Shown: positions 16,757-25,220 of the stretch, piece after piece | Numbering within the stretch: position 1 is the stretch's first letter | Layout: each line of letters starts with the position of its first letter | Assembly (NCBI RefSeq): GCF_965223525.1 | Contig: NZ_CBDCWX010000005.1 | Location: 124,001 to 188,000, forward strand | Direction: 5' to 3' | DNA length: 64,000 nt | Source: Leptofilum sp965223525 | GTDB taxonomy: Bacteria; Chloroflexota; Anaerolineae; Promineifilales; Promineifilaceae | The notes under the pieces: model-generated | The model's database searches: none | What the model was told of the DNA's origin: nothing | What the model saw: the letters and a program-made list of their open reading frames with translations, nothing else | Position numbers and translations under genes: made by a program

Positions 16757-17386
16757 TCAGCCAACCCTTGAAGCAATAACCATCGTAAACGTAGAAATAA
16801 ACCAATGAATCAACCACGGGTAAATAAACGATTCCGACTGCCAGGCAATAAAGCCAAAGCCTGCGCCACCAAAAATAGTGCTCAAAGACTCCACCTCTGG
16901 CTTGCCCAAGTGCATAAATGCAAATGGCACCGCCTGCAAAAAGATAGCAGCTCCCGGCCCAAAGGCGCGTGCGAAGGCAAACAGCATCAAACCGCGCCAC
17001 ATAAACTCCCAACCCAGCATCTCCACGCCATTCAAAAAAATAATACGAGCCACCGACTGTTCCCCGGTACGAGCAGCATAGTACGCCTGCATCCCCGGCT
17101 GGCGTGCCAAAAACCACAAAATAATTGCTATCCCCGTGCAGGCACCCACCGTCCAGGCCAGCCCTGTTTGCCACTTGCCCAGCTTGAACCCATAATCGGC
17201 CATAGGCTCCCGAAACAGCAGCACAATAACCAACAGCGGAATCACAAAATACCAAATCAACCGATCATACGCTTTGATGCTGGTGAACTTGTGTCCATAA
17301 TAATCCAGCATCGGCACCACCGTTGCCAAAACAATGAGAAAGGTAATCTTTAAATCAAACTGAACGCCACCAATTGTCACGGCCAC
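16757..17386 (-). CDS. CPBP-family intramembrane protease-like protein
   Basis: This 209-residue protein has about six membrane segments. The CPBP (Abi/Rce1-type) signatures are degenerate: motif 1 reads GWEFMWRG (one Glu and the Arg-Gly, where most have EExxxR), motif 2 FAFMHLGKPEVE with the His, and a late WLIHW with another His. The family cleaves prenylated or bacteriocin-related substrates within the membrane, but many members are uncharacterised. It starts with GTG at 17386 (MAVTIGGVQF), preceded by GTAGGAGA. The 5' leader carries the long terminator-like hairpin at 17401-17455. It is followed 18 bases later by the RlmD-like gene. Confidence 0.8.
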   Translation of the reverse strand: MAVTIGGVQFDLKITFLIVLATVVPMLDYYGHKFTSIKAYDRLIWYFVIPLLVIVLLFREPMADYGFKLGKWQTGLAWTVGACTGIAIILWFLARQPGMQAYYAARTGEQSVARIIFLNGVEMLGWEFMWRGLMLFAFARAFGPGAAIFLQAVPFAFMHLGKPEVESLSTIFGGAGFGFIAWQSESFIYPWLIHWFISTFTMVIASRVG

Positions 17387-17400
17387 TCTCCTACAATGAA

Positions 17401-17455
17401 AAACCTCCCGCAGGTTTCGTTTATAAACACCTTCTTGGCTTAAACCTGCGGGAGG
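17401..17455 (-). promoter_or_regulatory. Terminator-like hairpin in 5' leader of CPBP gene
   Basis: CCTCCCGCAGGTTT (17404-17417) and AAACCTGCGGGAGG (17442-17455) form a perfect 14-base stem with a 24-base loop. On the minus strand it is followed by TTTTT and then, 13 bases on, the GTAGGAGA ribosome site of the CPBP gene. A near-identical hairpin precedes mhqD at 48417-48472 in the same relative orientation. Confidence 0.6.
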
Positions 17456-17488
17456 CTATGTATCCATGATGGACGATTATAACAAAAA

Positions 17489-17510
17489 AAGCCCGACCAT
17501 AAGGCCGGGC
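17489..17510 (-). terminator. Intrinsic terminator split by IS1 copy 1
   Basis: GCCCGACC and GGCCGGGC form a stem around an ATAA loop, and on the minus strand a run of T's follows. It lies at the exact edge of the IS. The other half of the site, AGGCCGGGC, is repeated on the far side at 18309-18317 as target duplication. Before insertion it would have ended the SWIM-domain transcript. Confidence 0.65.
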
Positions 17511-17518
17511 GGGAGTGG

Positions 17519-17914
17519 CTAATTCTGTAGGCATACGAACTCAATCACATGTTTCTTGTCAAACGGCCGCATCCGATTGTGCAACTGACGTCGGTTCCAG
17601 GCATGAGCAAACGCTTTCACATGACGATTTAACCAAACCAAGCTGCGTGAGAAGCAACGGCTCTTTCTGACTAGTCGAGTGAGATAGTGTCGCAGTTCCG
17701 CATTGCCTCCTTCAACTGAGTACGTTTCGCTCTTATCTCTTAGCGATAAATGGTAGCCGCGACGATAAATCAAACTGTCGTACAGAGGGAACTTGTCACT
17801 GTAATACTGCTCGGCAGGCGCCTCATCAATCATTTTTTGTGCCACTGCCTGCGTGCGTTGCAAAACGGGCTCAATCCCTAGAAAACAGCGGGTTTGCCGG
17901 TCTACAACGGTCAT
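17519..17914 (-). CDS. insB: IS1 transposase, InsB-like part
   Basis: This 131-residue frame overlaps the end of the InsA-like frame by 4 bases in the -1 phase. It holds most of the DDE catalytic domain: TVVDRQTRCFLG, YYSDKFPLYDS with the second Asp, and TYSVEGGNAELRHYLTRLVR with the Glu, followed by the Arg/Lys-rich CFSRSLVW region. The first catalytic Asp lies upstream in the other frame, so an active enzyme requires -1 frameshifting into this frame; the separately annotated ATG is probably not used alone. Confidence 0.92.
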   Translation of the reverse strand: MTVVDRQTRCFLGIEPVLQRTQAVAQKMIDEAPAEQYYSDKFPLYDSLIYRRGYHLSLRDKSETYSVEGGNAELRHYLTRLVRKSRCFSRSLVWLNRHVKAFAHAWNRRQLHNRMRPFDKKHVIEFVCLQN

Positions 17915-18270
17915 GATGTAGATTTCGTTTTTTTCTCACCGATAAAGGTGAAGAGCTCATCCTGTTCAGCTACTTCCACTGGTTCATTAGGGCCGGGCAA
18001 GGTTGATGGCAACTTATCAGCGTATGCTTTAAGCCAATTAGCGACCGACTGTGGCGCAACACCTAGATGTCGTGCTGCCTGACGTTGGCTATTGCCATCC
18101 AAGACCAAGCGAATGGCTTGTTGGCGGATGGCAATTGGATGGCCATTTGGCTGAGGCTGGGGTACATATTTACGATTGCAGGCTTTGCATTTGAATACTT
18201 GGCTACCAGCCACAGTTTTGCCATTTCTAACTTGAGAATCTGTTCGGTGACAGTGCGGACATTGGTTCAT
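17911..18270 (-). CDS. insA: IS1 InsA-like protein (zinc finger and HTH)
   Basis: The 119-residue product starts MNQCPHCHRTDSQVRNG with a CxxC...CxxC zinc finger (FKCKACNRKY completes it), then a helix-turn-helix (QQAIRLVLDGNSQRQAARHL, APQSVANWLKAY) that binds the IS ends. It ends after DELFTFIGEKKTKSTS. The DEL motif supplies the first catalytic Asp when ribosomes slip back one base on the A7C tract close to the end, giving IGEKKNEIYIMTVVDRQ, a typical IS1 continuation. Alone it should act as repressor. Confidence 0.92.
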   Translation of the reverse strand: MNQCPHCHRTDSQVRNGKTVAGSQVFKCKACNRKYVPQPQPNGHPIAIRQQAIRLVLDGNSQRQAARHLGVAPQSVANWLKAYADKLPSTLPGPNEPVEVAEQDELFTFIGEKKTKSTS

Positions 18271-18349
18271 GTGCCTTTTATACCATGCCTTTGTGTTTAG
18301 TCACTCCCAGGCCGGGCTTAAAGTTTGGAATTAGTTGTTGAAACGATTG

Positions 18350-18595
18350 TTAAGCAGTTGCAGGAGCTCCAAGCATCTCACCCAAAATACGCTCAATTGC
18401 CATCGTGTGGCTGCAATATCCACGCGTGTGGAAAAAGCTGCAGTCGCAATCCCACTGGCCTGACTCATAGTTAATGTGGTGTAACCCACCGCTATCCCCT
18501 TCAAGGCGGACATTAAAAGAATCAAAACTGAATCGTTCGGGCTCTTGTGCATAGAACTTTGATTTCTCAATCTTTCCAATCATTCCATAGTCCAT
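18350..18595 (-). CDS. SWIM zinc-finger mini-protein
   Basis: The 81-residue protein contains WDCDCSFFHTRGYCSHTMAIERIL, a SWIM-type CxC...CxH zinc site, preceded by a beta hairpin. SWIM domains bind nucleic acid or protein and normally sit within larger proteins (helicases, transposases, MuDR-like); here it stands alone. The ATG at 18595 follows AGAGAGGAGC. A strong promoter, a 15-codon frame and an intrinsic terminator lie just upstream, suggesting attenuation. Its own terminator was the target of IS1 copy 1. Confidence 0.8.
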   Translation of the reverse strand: MDYGMIGKIEKSKFYAQEPERFSFDSFNVRLEGDSGGLHHINYESGQWDCDCSFFHTRGYCSHTMAIERILGEMLGAPATA

Positions 18596-18658
18596 AATTT
18601 TTATGCTCCTCTCTGCATGAATAAGGGTTCAAGGGACTTCACATTGGTTAATAGAAAC

Positions 18659-18685
18659 AAAAAACGCACGCGAAGTGCGTGCGTT
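18659..18685 (-). terminator. Intrinsic terminator/attenuator
   Basis: On the minus strand AACGCACGC, a 5-base loop, and GCGTGCGTT form a 9-base perfect stem running straight into TTTTTT. Stem arms are 18663-18671 and 18677-18685. Confidence 0.8.
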
Positions 18686-18690
18686 GCGGT

Positions 18691-18738
18691 CTAAACTGTT
18701 GGTGCCTCAACTGATGATTTTGTTGTTTTCTCATCCAT
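18691..18738 (-). CDS. 15-residue leader peptide candidate
   Basis: An ATG 8 bases after the -10 box opens MDEKTTKSSVEAPTV and stops at TAG (18691-18693), just before the terminator stem. With transcription starting close to the ATG it would be leaderless. There is no conserved domain. Thr, Lys and Val codons are enriched (3 Thr, 2 Lys, 2 Val), but no long run of one amino acid as in classical attenuators. Confidence 0.4.
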   Translation of the reverse strand: MDEKTTKSSVEAPTV

Positions 18739-18745
18739 GTTCCAA

Positions 18746-18773
18746 AGTATAACGCACAAAGAGGCGATGTCAA
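18746..18773 (-). promoter_or_regulatory. Consensus sigma-70-type promoter
   Basis: The minus strand has TTGACA (18773 to 18768), a 16-base spacer and TATACT (18751 to 18746). It is the best promoter match in the window and drives the short transcript toward the SWIM gene, pointing away from the histidine kinase end at 18802. Confidence 0.8.
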
Positions 18774-18801
18774 TGAACCATAAATGATGATTTACCTAAT
18801 T

Positions 18802-21800
18802 TTAAGTTTGAACAGTATCTTGGGGGATTGAAAATTGGAAGGAGGTACCTTCCCCTAATTTACTTTCTACCCAAATTTCACCGCCATGCAGTTCAATGAT
18901 TCCCTTTGTAATTGAAAGGCCTAAACCAGTCCCTTTTGCCTGACGAATATTGGCGTCATCAGAGCGGAAGAATTTGGTAAATAGTTTTTCCTGATCCTCA
19001 GGCGATATGCCGTAACCGCTGTCTTTGACACAGCAGCAAACCATTGGCTGCATCTTGCCGGTTTCTTCGTTGGGTATCATGCGGGTCATAAACCTTAGCC
19101 AAACATCGGTGTTGGGCGGTGAGTATTTGCAGGCGTTGCTAAGTAAGTTAGTAAGCACTTGCACCATGCGACCTTTATCCGCCATGATGAGGGGTAGCTC
19201 TTCTGGCAGTTCCAAATGGATGCGTATCCCTTTTTCATCACACATTCCTTTGACAGTTTGCATCGTTTCATTCATGACGTTGACGAAAGAAGTTGGTGCA
19301 AGTTCTATGTGCAATTGCCCGGTTTCAATGCGGGAAATGTCGGTGAGGTCTTGAATTTGCTGGCTCATGCGCCGGATATTGGCAGACATTGTTTCCAGAA
19401 AGTTGTGCTGTTGTTCTGTTAGATCACCCGTCATGCCAGAGAGCAACAGGTCTGTGTAGCCTCGCAGTGAAGTCATGGGGGTTTTGAGTTCGTGTGAAAC
19501 CATAGAGACAAATTCAGATTTGGCCTGGTTGGCTTCGTTTACTTTTTCGTAGAGGATGGCATTGGCAATGGCGGCGGCGGCGTGGTTGGTTATGCGAACG
19601 GCCGTTTGCAGATCATCCTCAGAATAATTGTCAATCTTGTCACTTTCGATGGCAATCACCCCAATAAGCTCCTGCTTATTGATGAATGGCAGCGTCATCT
19701 GAGACAGCGTACTATTGTTGCCAATAATATAGTTATCATCATCAATAACATTGTGAGCATAATGTGGCTTTTTGGATTGAATGACGTGACCAATCAACCC
19801 GGATTTAGCAGACAATTTTTTCTTATCCGAAAGCTCATTCTGCTGGCCTTCGTACCCTCGCGTTACCTTGCGGGTCATTTCACCTTCTTCATCAACTAAA
19901 ACAATAGCCCCGGCAATGCCCTGGTAAATGCCTAACATGCGATCCAGGGTGATGTTTAGTACGTTTTCCAGATTCAGAGTCGTGCTTAAATCGCGGTCTA
20001 GCTGTTGGAGTAAGAACAGTTCGTCTACGCTTTTTTGTAATTTTTCATCTGTTTGGGCTAAAAGGCGGGCATTTTCCATGGCCACGACGGCTTGGCCCCC
20101 AAAGGCCATCAGCAGGCTTTGGTCTTCTTTGTTGAACTCGGCTTTGCTCTTTTTGTTGATAACCTGCACCACGCCCAAGACGGTGTTGTGCCGCACCAAC
20201 GGTACGGTGAGGATCGATTCAGAGCTAAAATTAGAATCGGCATCAACATCGGAAAACCAGCGGTCGTCGTCTTTGACGCGGTTAACGAGGATAGGACGCC
20301 CGGTTTGTGCGGCCGTTCCCGCTAAACCGGCTCCTAACGGCAAACGACGACCAATAAGCCCATGGCTAGACGGCCCTCGTGCCACCTTGAATTCCAGCTC
20401 GCCATCTTCTTCACGAGAGATCATGAACGTACCGGCTTCTGTATCCAGCAATTCCATCGCCGTATCCAGAATAAGCTCCAACAAAGCATCCAGTTCCTTA
20501 ATGGAAGAAAGCGAGAAGGTGACTTTGTTCATGATTTCTAGCTGTTCGGCCCGTTCTTGTAACTTCTCTTTGGTGTCAATGCGTTCCAGGGCAGCGGCCG
20601 TTCGGTCGGCAAAAACAGAGAATAGTTGCTGCTGCCGCGCCCGAATTTTGTGGGTGGGATCGCGGTAAAAGGTGTGGATGGCACCAATGGTGTCGGCACC
20701 AGCGTTTAGGGGAGCGGCAAGCCAGGAACGGCCGTGTTCGTCTTCCTTCACCACGATTTGCCCCATGCCCATTACCTGATGAATCGCCGGGTCGGTCACG
20801 ACGCTTTCCGAGCCTTCCTTCTCTTCATATCGCTCCCCGTTTTCCAGGTAAAATGCTGTATAAATTTGCTTGGTCGCTTTGTCGCGCAGCGAAATGAAGA
20901 AATCGTTGATGCCCAACAGCCGCTGAAAGTTGATAAATACCAGTTCCAGCAGCGCGTCAAAATCAATAGTGAAGTTGAGTGCCTGTGAGAAGTTACTCAG
21001 CATATCCAGCTCAGAAACGCGCGTCTCCAGGCGGCGAATGACGTTGGCCCGCTCTAAACCAATCAATGATTGATCCACTAACGCGCTGATGTAGTTGATT
21101 TCTGCCTGCCGAAAATGATCGCGGTTTTGCTTGGGTGAAAGTGACAGCCAGCCGAGCAGCTCACGGCCGTTGTTGATAGGAACCAGAACGGCCGCATTCA
21201 AAGCATGTATTTCCGCCGACTGTTCAGAAAAAGGCTGGGGCCAAGCCCGCGTCTCGGTTAAATCTATGGGGGCTGTCGTTTCGCGCATGTAAGCCACCAG
21301 CGGCGACTCAGCATTCAGCCGTTCGGAGGCACCATTTTCATAGCTGCTGTAATAATTCATCTGGGCATCGGGCAAAAAGAGGTGTGGCGTACTGTCTGGC
21401 ACCCCGGAGGCAACATATTTGAGCAGATTTTTAGCAACCTGGTCGGTATTAACGGCCGTTGTCAACTCTCGATTATAGCCGCGCAGCAGTTTATCCAGCG
21501 CCACTGGCTTGGCAAAAAAGAGCTGATCAATCGCCTCCTGCAGCCTGGAGCGTAGCGGGTTGAACAGCAGCACCATTGTCACCACCAGCACCGAGAGCAG
21601 TACCGGATTTTCCGTTACGGCCCCAAACGTGTTGGTCAACCCCACTGTCAGCAACAAAAAAGCCAACAGCAAAAACCCGGTCATCGCCCCATAAGAAAGT
21701 GAGCGGCGCAAAACCAGATCAAAATCGAGCAGCCGATAGCGAACAATGGTATAAGCAATGGCCAGCGGATAGATGACCAGGGGCGGCAAATAAAAAGCAG

Positions 21801-22806
21801 AAGGCAACCAGGCTACATCCACCATTTGAGATGCAGGAATGAAGAAGAGAACGAGCGGCGTAAACGCTAGCAAGCTGCCGCCTAACACAATGCGCGCCTG
21901 CTGCCGTACCAGCGGCGACGGCGAGCGGAAGCCACGATACGCCATCATCAACAACGAAATGACGATAGCCAGCCCGTTAAGCAAAAACAGCGTTCGCCAG
22001 GGGATGGCATACTGCCAGGGATCGGCAGAATCATACAGCCAAAGCTGTGCCCACAGCCCAGCGGCCAATCCGGGCAGCAAGGTGAACCAACGGCCGCGTG
22101 GATATTTATCTACAAAGCTCATCTCATGAGGGAAAACGGCCGTTAGCCAAATGCAAAATCCCGGCGTGAATGAAAGAGCCAACAGCCAAACGCGGTCAAA
22201 CTGGTGCAAGGTAAGCATGTTAAACAAGCTGCCCACAGCCAACGCCGCAAAGCCCATAAACAAAGCAAACACCTGCGCCGCTTCACGCTTGGGGCGCACA
22301 ATAAAGGTCCAAGTGCCAATAACAAGCAGCAAAAAGCCAGTGAGATAAAAGAGTCCAAACTGGTTCCACAAGGCCAAAGTGGTAAATGGAATGACGGGGA
22401 GCGTCACCGTGCGCTCGGCATCGGGATGGCCAGACTCTACGCGACTGCCAGCGGGGGGTTGGGTTAGCGTCAGCTCAACCAGGTCGCCGGGGGCTTTGTT
22501 GGCAACTACAGCCAAATAATCATCTATGGTACTGATGGGTTGGTTATCTACGGCCGTAATCCGATCCGGATACCCCACTAACGCCTCATCACCCTGCGAA
22601 GGCCAGTCCGGTTCGCCCGAATCGTTGATGACTAAATTGGGGTCAATGAAGAAGCCAAGAAAGGGGGATTGTGCCCAGCGCAATGCCGAAAAGGGCAGGA
22701 GGAGGTAGATGATGCCGCCCACAAGCAGCAACAAGCCTACTAAACCGACCCGAAGTTGGCTAACTCTCTCCGCTGTCACAATAATATAATATAGAAAACC
22801 CACCAA
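18802..22806 (-). CDS. Large membrane GAF-domain sensor histidine kinase
   Basis: This 1334-residue kinase begins with a membrane segment, an extracytoplasmic PDZ-like region (ITAVDNQPISTIDDYL), and about seven further membrane helices to near residue 430. Several GAF domains follow: one near 570-700 (FFISLRDKATKQIYTAFYLE), one near 780-930 (LLDTEAGTFMISREEDGELEF...GVVQVINKKS), and one near 950-1090 (GAIVLVDEEGEMTRKVTRGYE...GVIAIESDK). The kinase core has the phosphoacceptor SHELKTPMTSLRGYTDLL (H1105) and ATPase motifs: TNLLSNACKYSPPN, CVKDSGYGISPEDQEKLF and KGTGLGLSITKGI. The start is unclear: TTG at 22806 or GTG 30 bases downstream. No response regulator is adjacent, so it is an orphan sensor of small ligands or cell state. 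Confidence 0.9.
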   Translation of the reverse strand: MVGFLYYIIVTAERVSQLRVGLVGLLLLVGGIIYLLLPFSALRWAQSPFLGFFIDPNLVINDSGEPDWPSQGDEALVGYPDRITAVDNQPISTIDDYLAVVANKAPGDLVELTLTQPPAGSRVESGHPDAERTVTLPVIPFTTLALWNQFGLFYLTGFLLLVIGTWTFIVRPKREAAQVFALFMGFAALAVGSLFNMLTLHQFDRVWLLALSFTPGFCIWLTAVFPHEMSFVDKYPRGRWFTLLPGLAAGLWAQLWLYDSADPWQYAIPWRTLFLLNGLAIVISLLMMAYRGFRSPSPLVRQQARIVLGGSLLAFTPLVLFFIPASQMVDVAWLPSAFYLPPLVIYPLAIAYTIVRYRLLDFDLVLRRSLSYGAMTGFLLLAFLLLTVGLTNTFGAVTENPVLLSVLVVTMVLLFNPLRSRLQEAIDQLFFAKPVALDKLLRGYNRELTTAVNTDQVAKNLLKYVASGVPDSTPHLFLPDAQMNYYSSYENGASERLNAESPLVAYMRETTAPIDLTETRAWPQPFSEQSAEIHALNAAVLVPINNGRELLGWLSLSPKQNRDHFRQAEINYISALVDQSLIGLERANVIRRLETRVSELDMLSNFSQALNFTIDFDALLELVFINFQRLLGINDFFISLRDKATKQIYTAFYLENGERYEEKEGSESVVTDPAIHQVMGMGQIVVKEDEHGRSWLAAPLNAGADTIGAIHTFYRDPTHKIRARQQQLFSVFADRTAAALERIDTKEKLQERAEQLEIMNKVTFSLSSIKELDALLELILDTAMELLDTEAGTFMISREEDGELEFKVARGPSSHGLIGRRLPLGAGLAGTAAQTGRPILVNRVKDDDRWFSDVDADSNFSSESILTVPLVRHNTVLGVVQVINKKSKAEFNKEDQSLLMAFGGQAVVAMENARLLAQTDEKLQKSVDELFLLQQLDRDLSTTLNLENVLNITLDRMLGIYQGIAGAIVLVDEEGEMTRKVTRGYEGQQNELSDKKKLSAKSGLIGHVIQSKKPHYAHNVIDDDNYIIGNNSTLSQMTLPFINKQELIGVIAIESDKIDNYSEDDLQTAVRITNHAAAAIANAILYEKVNEANQAKSEFVSMVSHELKTPMTSLRGYTDLLLSGMTGDLTEQQHNFLETMSANIRRMSQQIQDLTDISRIETGQLHIELAPTSFVNVMNETMQTVKGMCDEKGIRIHLELPEELPLIMADKGRMVQVLTNLLSNACKYSPPNTDVWLRFMTRMIPNEETGKMQPMVCCCVKDSGYGISPEDQEKLFTKFFRSDDANIRQAKGTGLGLSITKGIIELHGGEIWVESKLGEGTSFQFSIPQDTVQT

Positions 22807-22847
22807 ATAGTTGTGTAAAAAACGAGGGAGTAGTTCTCATCCTCGCA

Positions 22848-25196
22848 TCAAGGTTGAACACGGATTTCTGACAATAATAAGCGATCATCAATATAGTGTC
22901 CATCCTCGGCAACAATATTCTGGGGGGCTTTTGTCGTAGCGTCAATTAAAGTGACGTGAATACTGTAAGAACCGGGGGGCAAAGTTGGGTCAAGCGTTAA
23001 CATATGGGCGTCCGCCACAATCTGGCCCAATTGCCAACTGCTGGTGGGGGCCATTTTTGGTGGCGAAGTAATGGTTTGCCATTTGGGCATCCAATCGGCG
23101 CAAGGCAACTGGCACAATGCCACCTCCACCAAATAATCCGGCGGGGCATCACGCAACGCTTCCCAATACAGCGTCACTTCGATTGAATCGCCGGGAGCCA
23201 GCACCCGCTGACCGTATTCATAACCAATCAGACGCACATCGTTAAAAAAGTTCTGGTTTAGCAAATTGGGGAATGATTGTCCATCCTCGCGCCAATTATC
23301 CAGTTCAGCAATGGTGATGTCGGCCAAAGGCAGCGCATCGCCCAAAAAGCTGCCATCTTCGGCAGCGATGCCCAGCCGATAGCTGTTTTCGCCCGGTGCG
23401 TACAGGCCAATGCTGAGAACGGCCGTTGCTGGCGCATACATCGTCTCGCTGGCGTGCAGCCGAATCGAATCCACAAAGCGATCACCGGGCTGCCACTGGC
23501 TGCTGGGGAAGTTGCCTAAGCCAGGGTGCGTGTCCCGCTGGGCAATCAGTGTGCCGGTTTCTTCGTCAATTAGATGGACAAAGAGCAAAAAGTTGCCTGG
23601 TGGCTGGCCAATCACTTCCCAGTACAGATCGAGCGTGAGGACGCCGCCGGGTTGCAGCGTGGTGTCGTCCAATTCAAAGCCGCGCAGGATGGCGAAGCTG
23701 TCGAATTGGGCGTTGGTGGGGTTGGGCCCTGCATCCGCCGCAAATGGTTCTGGCTGGGCAAACGCCGCTGCCAGGTAAACAAAAATCGCTACAACAGTGA
23801 GGGTCGCCATCCCCACATTGACGGCTGCTGCTAAAATAGCGGTGGGCTTTGTGCCGCCAAACAACTCAACCCAGGCGGACAGGCCGTAAAAAGTGAGCAG
23901 CGCCAGGGCGGGCAATGCCGGGAAGAAGAAACGCCCCATTGCCCCGGCCGGGCTGACAAGCAGGTAGTTGAACACGACGGCAAAAAAGAGGGCGACGTTG
24001 AGGGTAAGTAGAAGTAGGGGGAAGGCCGACCCCAACCCTAGCCCTCCCCCTGTGAGGGGGAGGAGACGTTGCCCCCTCTCCCTTGAGGGAGAGGGTGTAA
24101 GTCGCTCTCGAAGCCAAGAAACCGGCAGAAGACGCAGCACCAACCCCAGCAAACCGATACCCACCAGCCAGCGTAAACCTATGTAGATGCCATCTGGCAA
24201 GGGGACTTGCCCATAGCCAAAGCGGCCCCACAGGCTGGTCCAGGTGTAGGGCAACTCAAAAATGGCCACGCCCCAGCTTTCGGCGGGATTACGCACGCCC
24301 CACAGCTCCGTGAGCCGCTGGAAGCCAGTCGGTTCGCCGTACAAAATCTGGTTCCGCACAAACCACCAGCCTGCCAGCAGCAGGGTAAAGCCAGCAATGA
24401 GCAGGTTCACTTCCCACCAAAGCCGCCACTGTTTTTTGCGCCAGGCGGTGTAGGTAACGGCCGTTTCAATCAAAAGCGCCACCGCAGCCAAATTAAACTT
24501 ACTCAACAGCGCCACGCCAAACAGCACGCCCAGCCAAATTCCCCAGCGGCGGGACAACCCGGTTTCTGATTGCACCAATTTGACGCCGGCGAGTAGAACG
24601 GCCGTACCGCTCAAAGCAGCAATTACATCATTGTTAATGGATCCGGCCATATAAACAAACATCGGGTTAAAGGCCACAAACGCACTGGCTCCGATGGCAA
24701 GAGACGGCCGTTTCGGCCACAGCGTTCGCCCCAACAGCCAGGTCAGATACACAACCCCTGCCCCAATCAGCACATTCAGCCCGCGTACAATATGCGCCGC
24801 CAACGCCTCGCCAGACCACGGGAACGCTTCCGCCGCTGTATGCAAATACAGATTCTTGTTGTCATCCCCTACCTCCCAGTAACGGTACTGCCAAAATGGA
24901 TTTTCCTCTAACTGAGAGCAAACCGGACGACCCGTATCAATCCAAAAAGTAGCCGCTGCCCCCAGCGCGTAAAAAAGTGGGGGATGATGCCCCTGAGCAC
25001 TGCACCCTACCTCCCCTTGCACCGGCAAACTTTTTTGCTGGATGATGTACTGCACAAAACGATAATGGCGCAGTTCATCCGTTGATTCAAACAGCGGATT
25101 TATGGCGCTGGAAGCAAAAGAAAGCGTGACAAACGCCAGCAAAATCCAGGCAATTGGTTGTTTGTACCAGACACTTTGTTTATGGACGGCCATCAT
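22848..25196 (-). CDS. GT-C membrane glycosyltransferase with large periplasmic domain
   Basis: The 782-residue protein begins MMAVHKQSVWYKQ and has the family loop ESTDELRHYRFVQYI near residue 35, with the Asp/Glu pair expected to act in catalysis. About ten membrane segments follow to residue 465; the rest is soluble, with two beta-sandwich-like repeats (FELDDTTLQPGGVLTLDLYWEVI and IGYEYGQRVLAPGDSIEVTLYWEAL), a carbohydrate-facing arrangement. Two such modules recur in the other GT-C proteins here. Residues about 362-389 (TPSPSRERGQ...GGGLGLGS) are encoded by a pair of GC-rich palindromes inserted in frame. The acceptor is unknown; it could glycosylate surface proteins or build polymer using the DPM-like donor. 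Confidence 0.8.
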   Translation of the reverse strand: MMAVHKQSVWYKQPIAWILLAFVTLSFASSAINPLFESTDELRHYRFVQYIIQQKSLPVQGEVGCSAQGHHPPLFYALGAAATFWIDTGRPVCSQLEENPFWQYRYWEVGDDNKNLYLHTAAEAFPWSGEALAAHIVRGLNVLIGAGVVYLTWLLGRTLWPKRPSLAIGASAFVAFNPMFVYMAGSINNDVIAALSGTAVLLAGVKLVQSETGLSRRWGIWLGVLFGVALLSKFNLAAVALLIETAVTYTAWRKKQWRLWWEVNLLIAGFTLLLAGWWFVRNQILYGEPTGFQRLTELWGVRNPAESWGVAIFELPYTWTSLWGRFGYGQVPLPDGIYIGLRWLVGIGLLGLVLRLLPVSWLRERLTPSPSRERGQRLLPLTGGGLGLGSAFPLLLLTLNVALFFAVVFNYLLVSPAGAMGRFFFPALPALALLTFYGLSAWVELFGGTKPTAILAAAVNVGMATLTVVAIFVYLAAAFAQPEPFAADAGPNPTNAQFDSFAILRGFELDDTTLQPGGVLTLDLYWEVIGQPPGNFLLFVHLIDEETGTLIAQRDTHPGLGNFPSSQWQPGDRFVDSIRLHASETMYAPATAVLSIGLYAPGENSYRLGIAAEDGSFLGDALPLADITIAELDNWREDGQSFPNLLNQNFFNDVRLIGYEYGQRVLAPGDSIEVTLYWEALRDAPPDYLVEVALCQLPCADWMPKWQTITSPPKMAPTSSWQLGQIVADAHMLTLDPTLPPGSYSIHVTLIDATTKAPQNIVAEDGHYIDDRLLLSEIRVQP
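24026..24098. repeat. Double GC-rich palindrome inserted in a GT-C gene
   Basis: CCCTCCCCCTGTGAGGGGGAGG (two arms of ten around a short loop, 24043-24064) and CCCTCTCCC TTGA GGGAGAGGG (24074-24095) lie side by side. Both are words known as dispersed palindromic repeats in many environmental bacteria. They are read in frame by the minus-strand gene. Confidence 0.8.
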
Positions 25197-25220
25197 TCTT
25201 TTCTCTTTGCACCCAAACTG

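Larger units (their letters stand above)
17511..18308 (-). mobile_element. IS1-family insertion sequence, copy 1 (798 bp)
   Basis: The element has terminal inverted repeats GGGAGTGGCTAAT / GGGAGTGACTAAA and is flanked by a 9-base direct repeat AGGCCGGGC (17502-17510 and 18309-18317), the duplication size typical of IS1. It carries two overlapping frames (insA-like and insB-like). Its translated products are identical to copy 2 at 36196-36993, so the insertions are recent. Confidence 0.93.
18656..18740 (-). ncRNA. Short predicted transcript (sRNA or attenuator leader)
   Basis: The promoter at 18746-18773 would start RNA at about 18739. The intrinsic terminator at 18659-18685 would end it after about 85 bases. 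Within it is a 15-codon frame. It may be a free small RNA or the attenuated leader of the SWIM gene, whose ATG lies about 60 bases past the terminator. Confidence 0.55.

Noticed and set aside
16805..17353. 182-residue plus-strand frame
   Set aside because: It is antisense to the CPBP protein; its composition (Gln, His, Pro, Asn) is that of a shadow frame.
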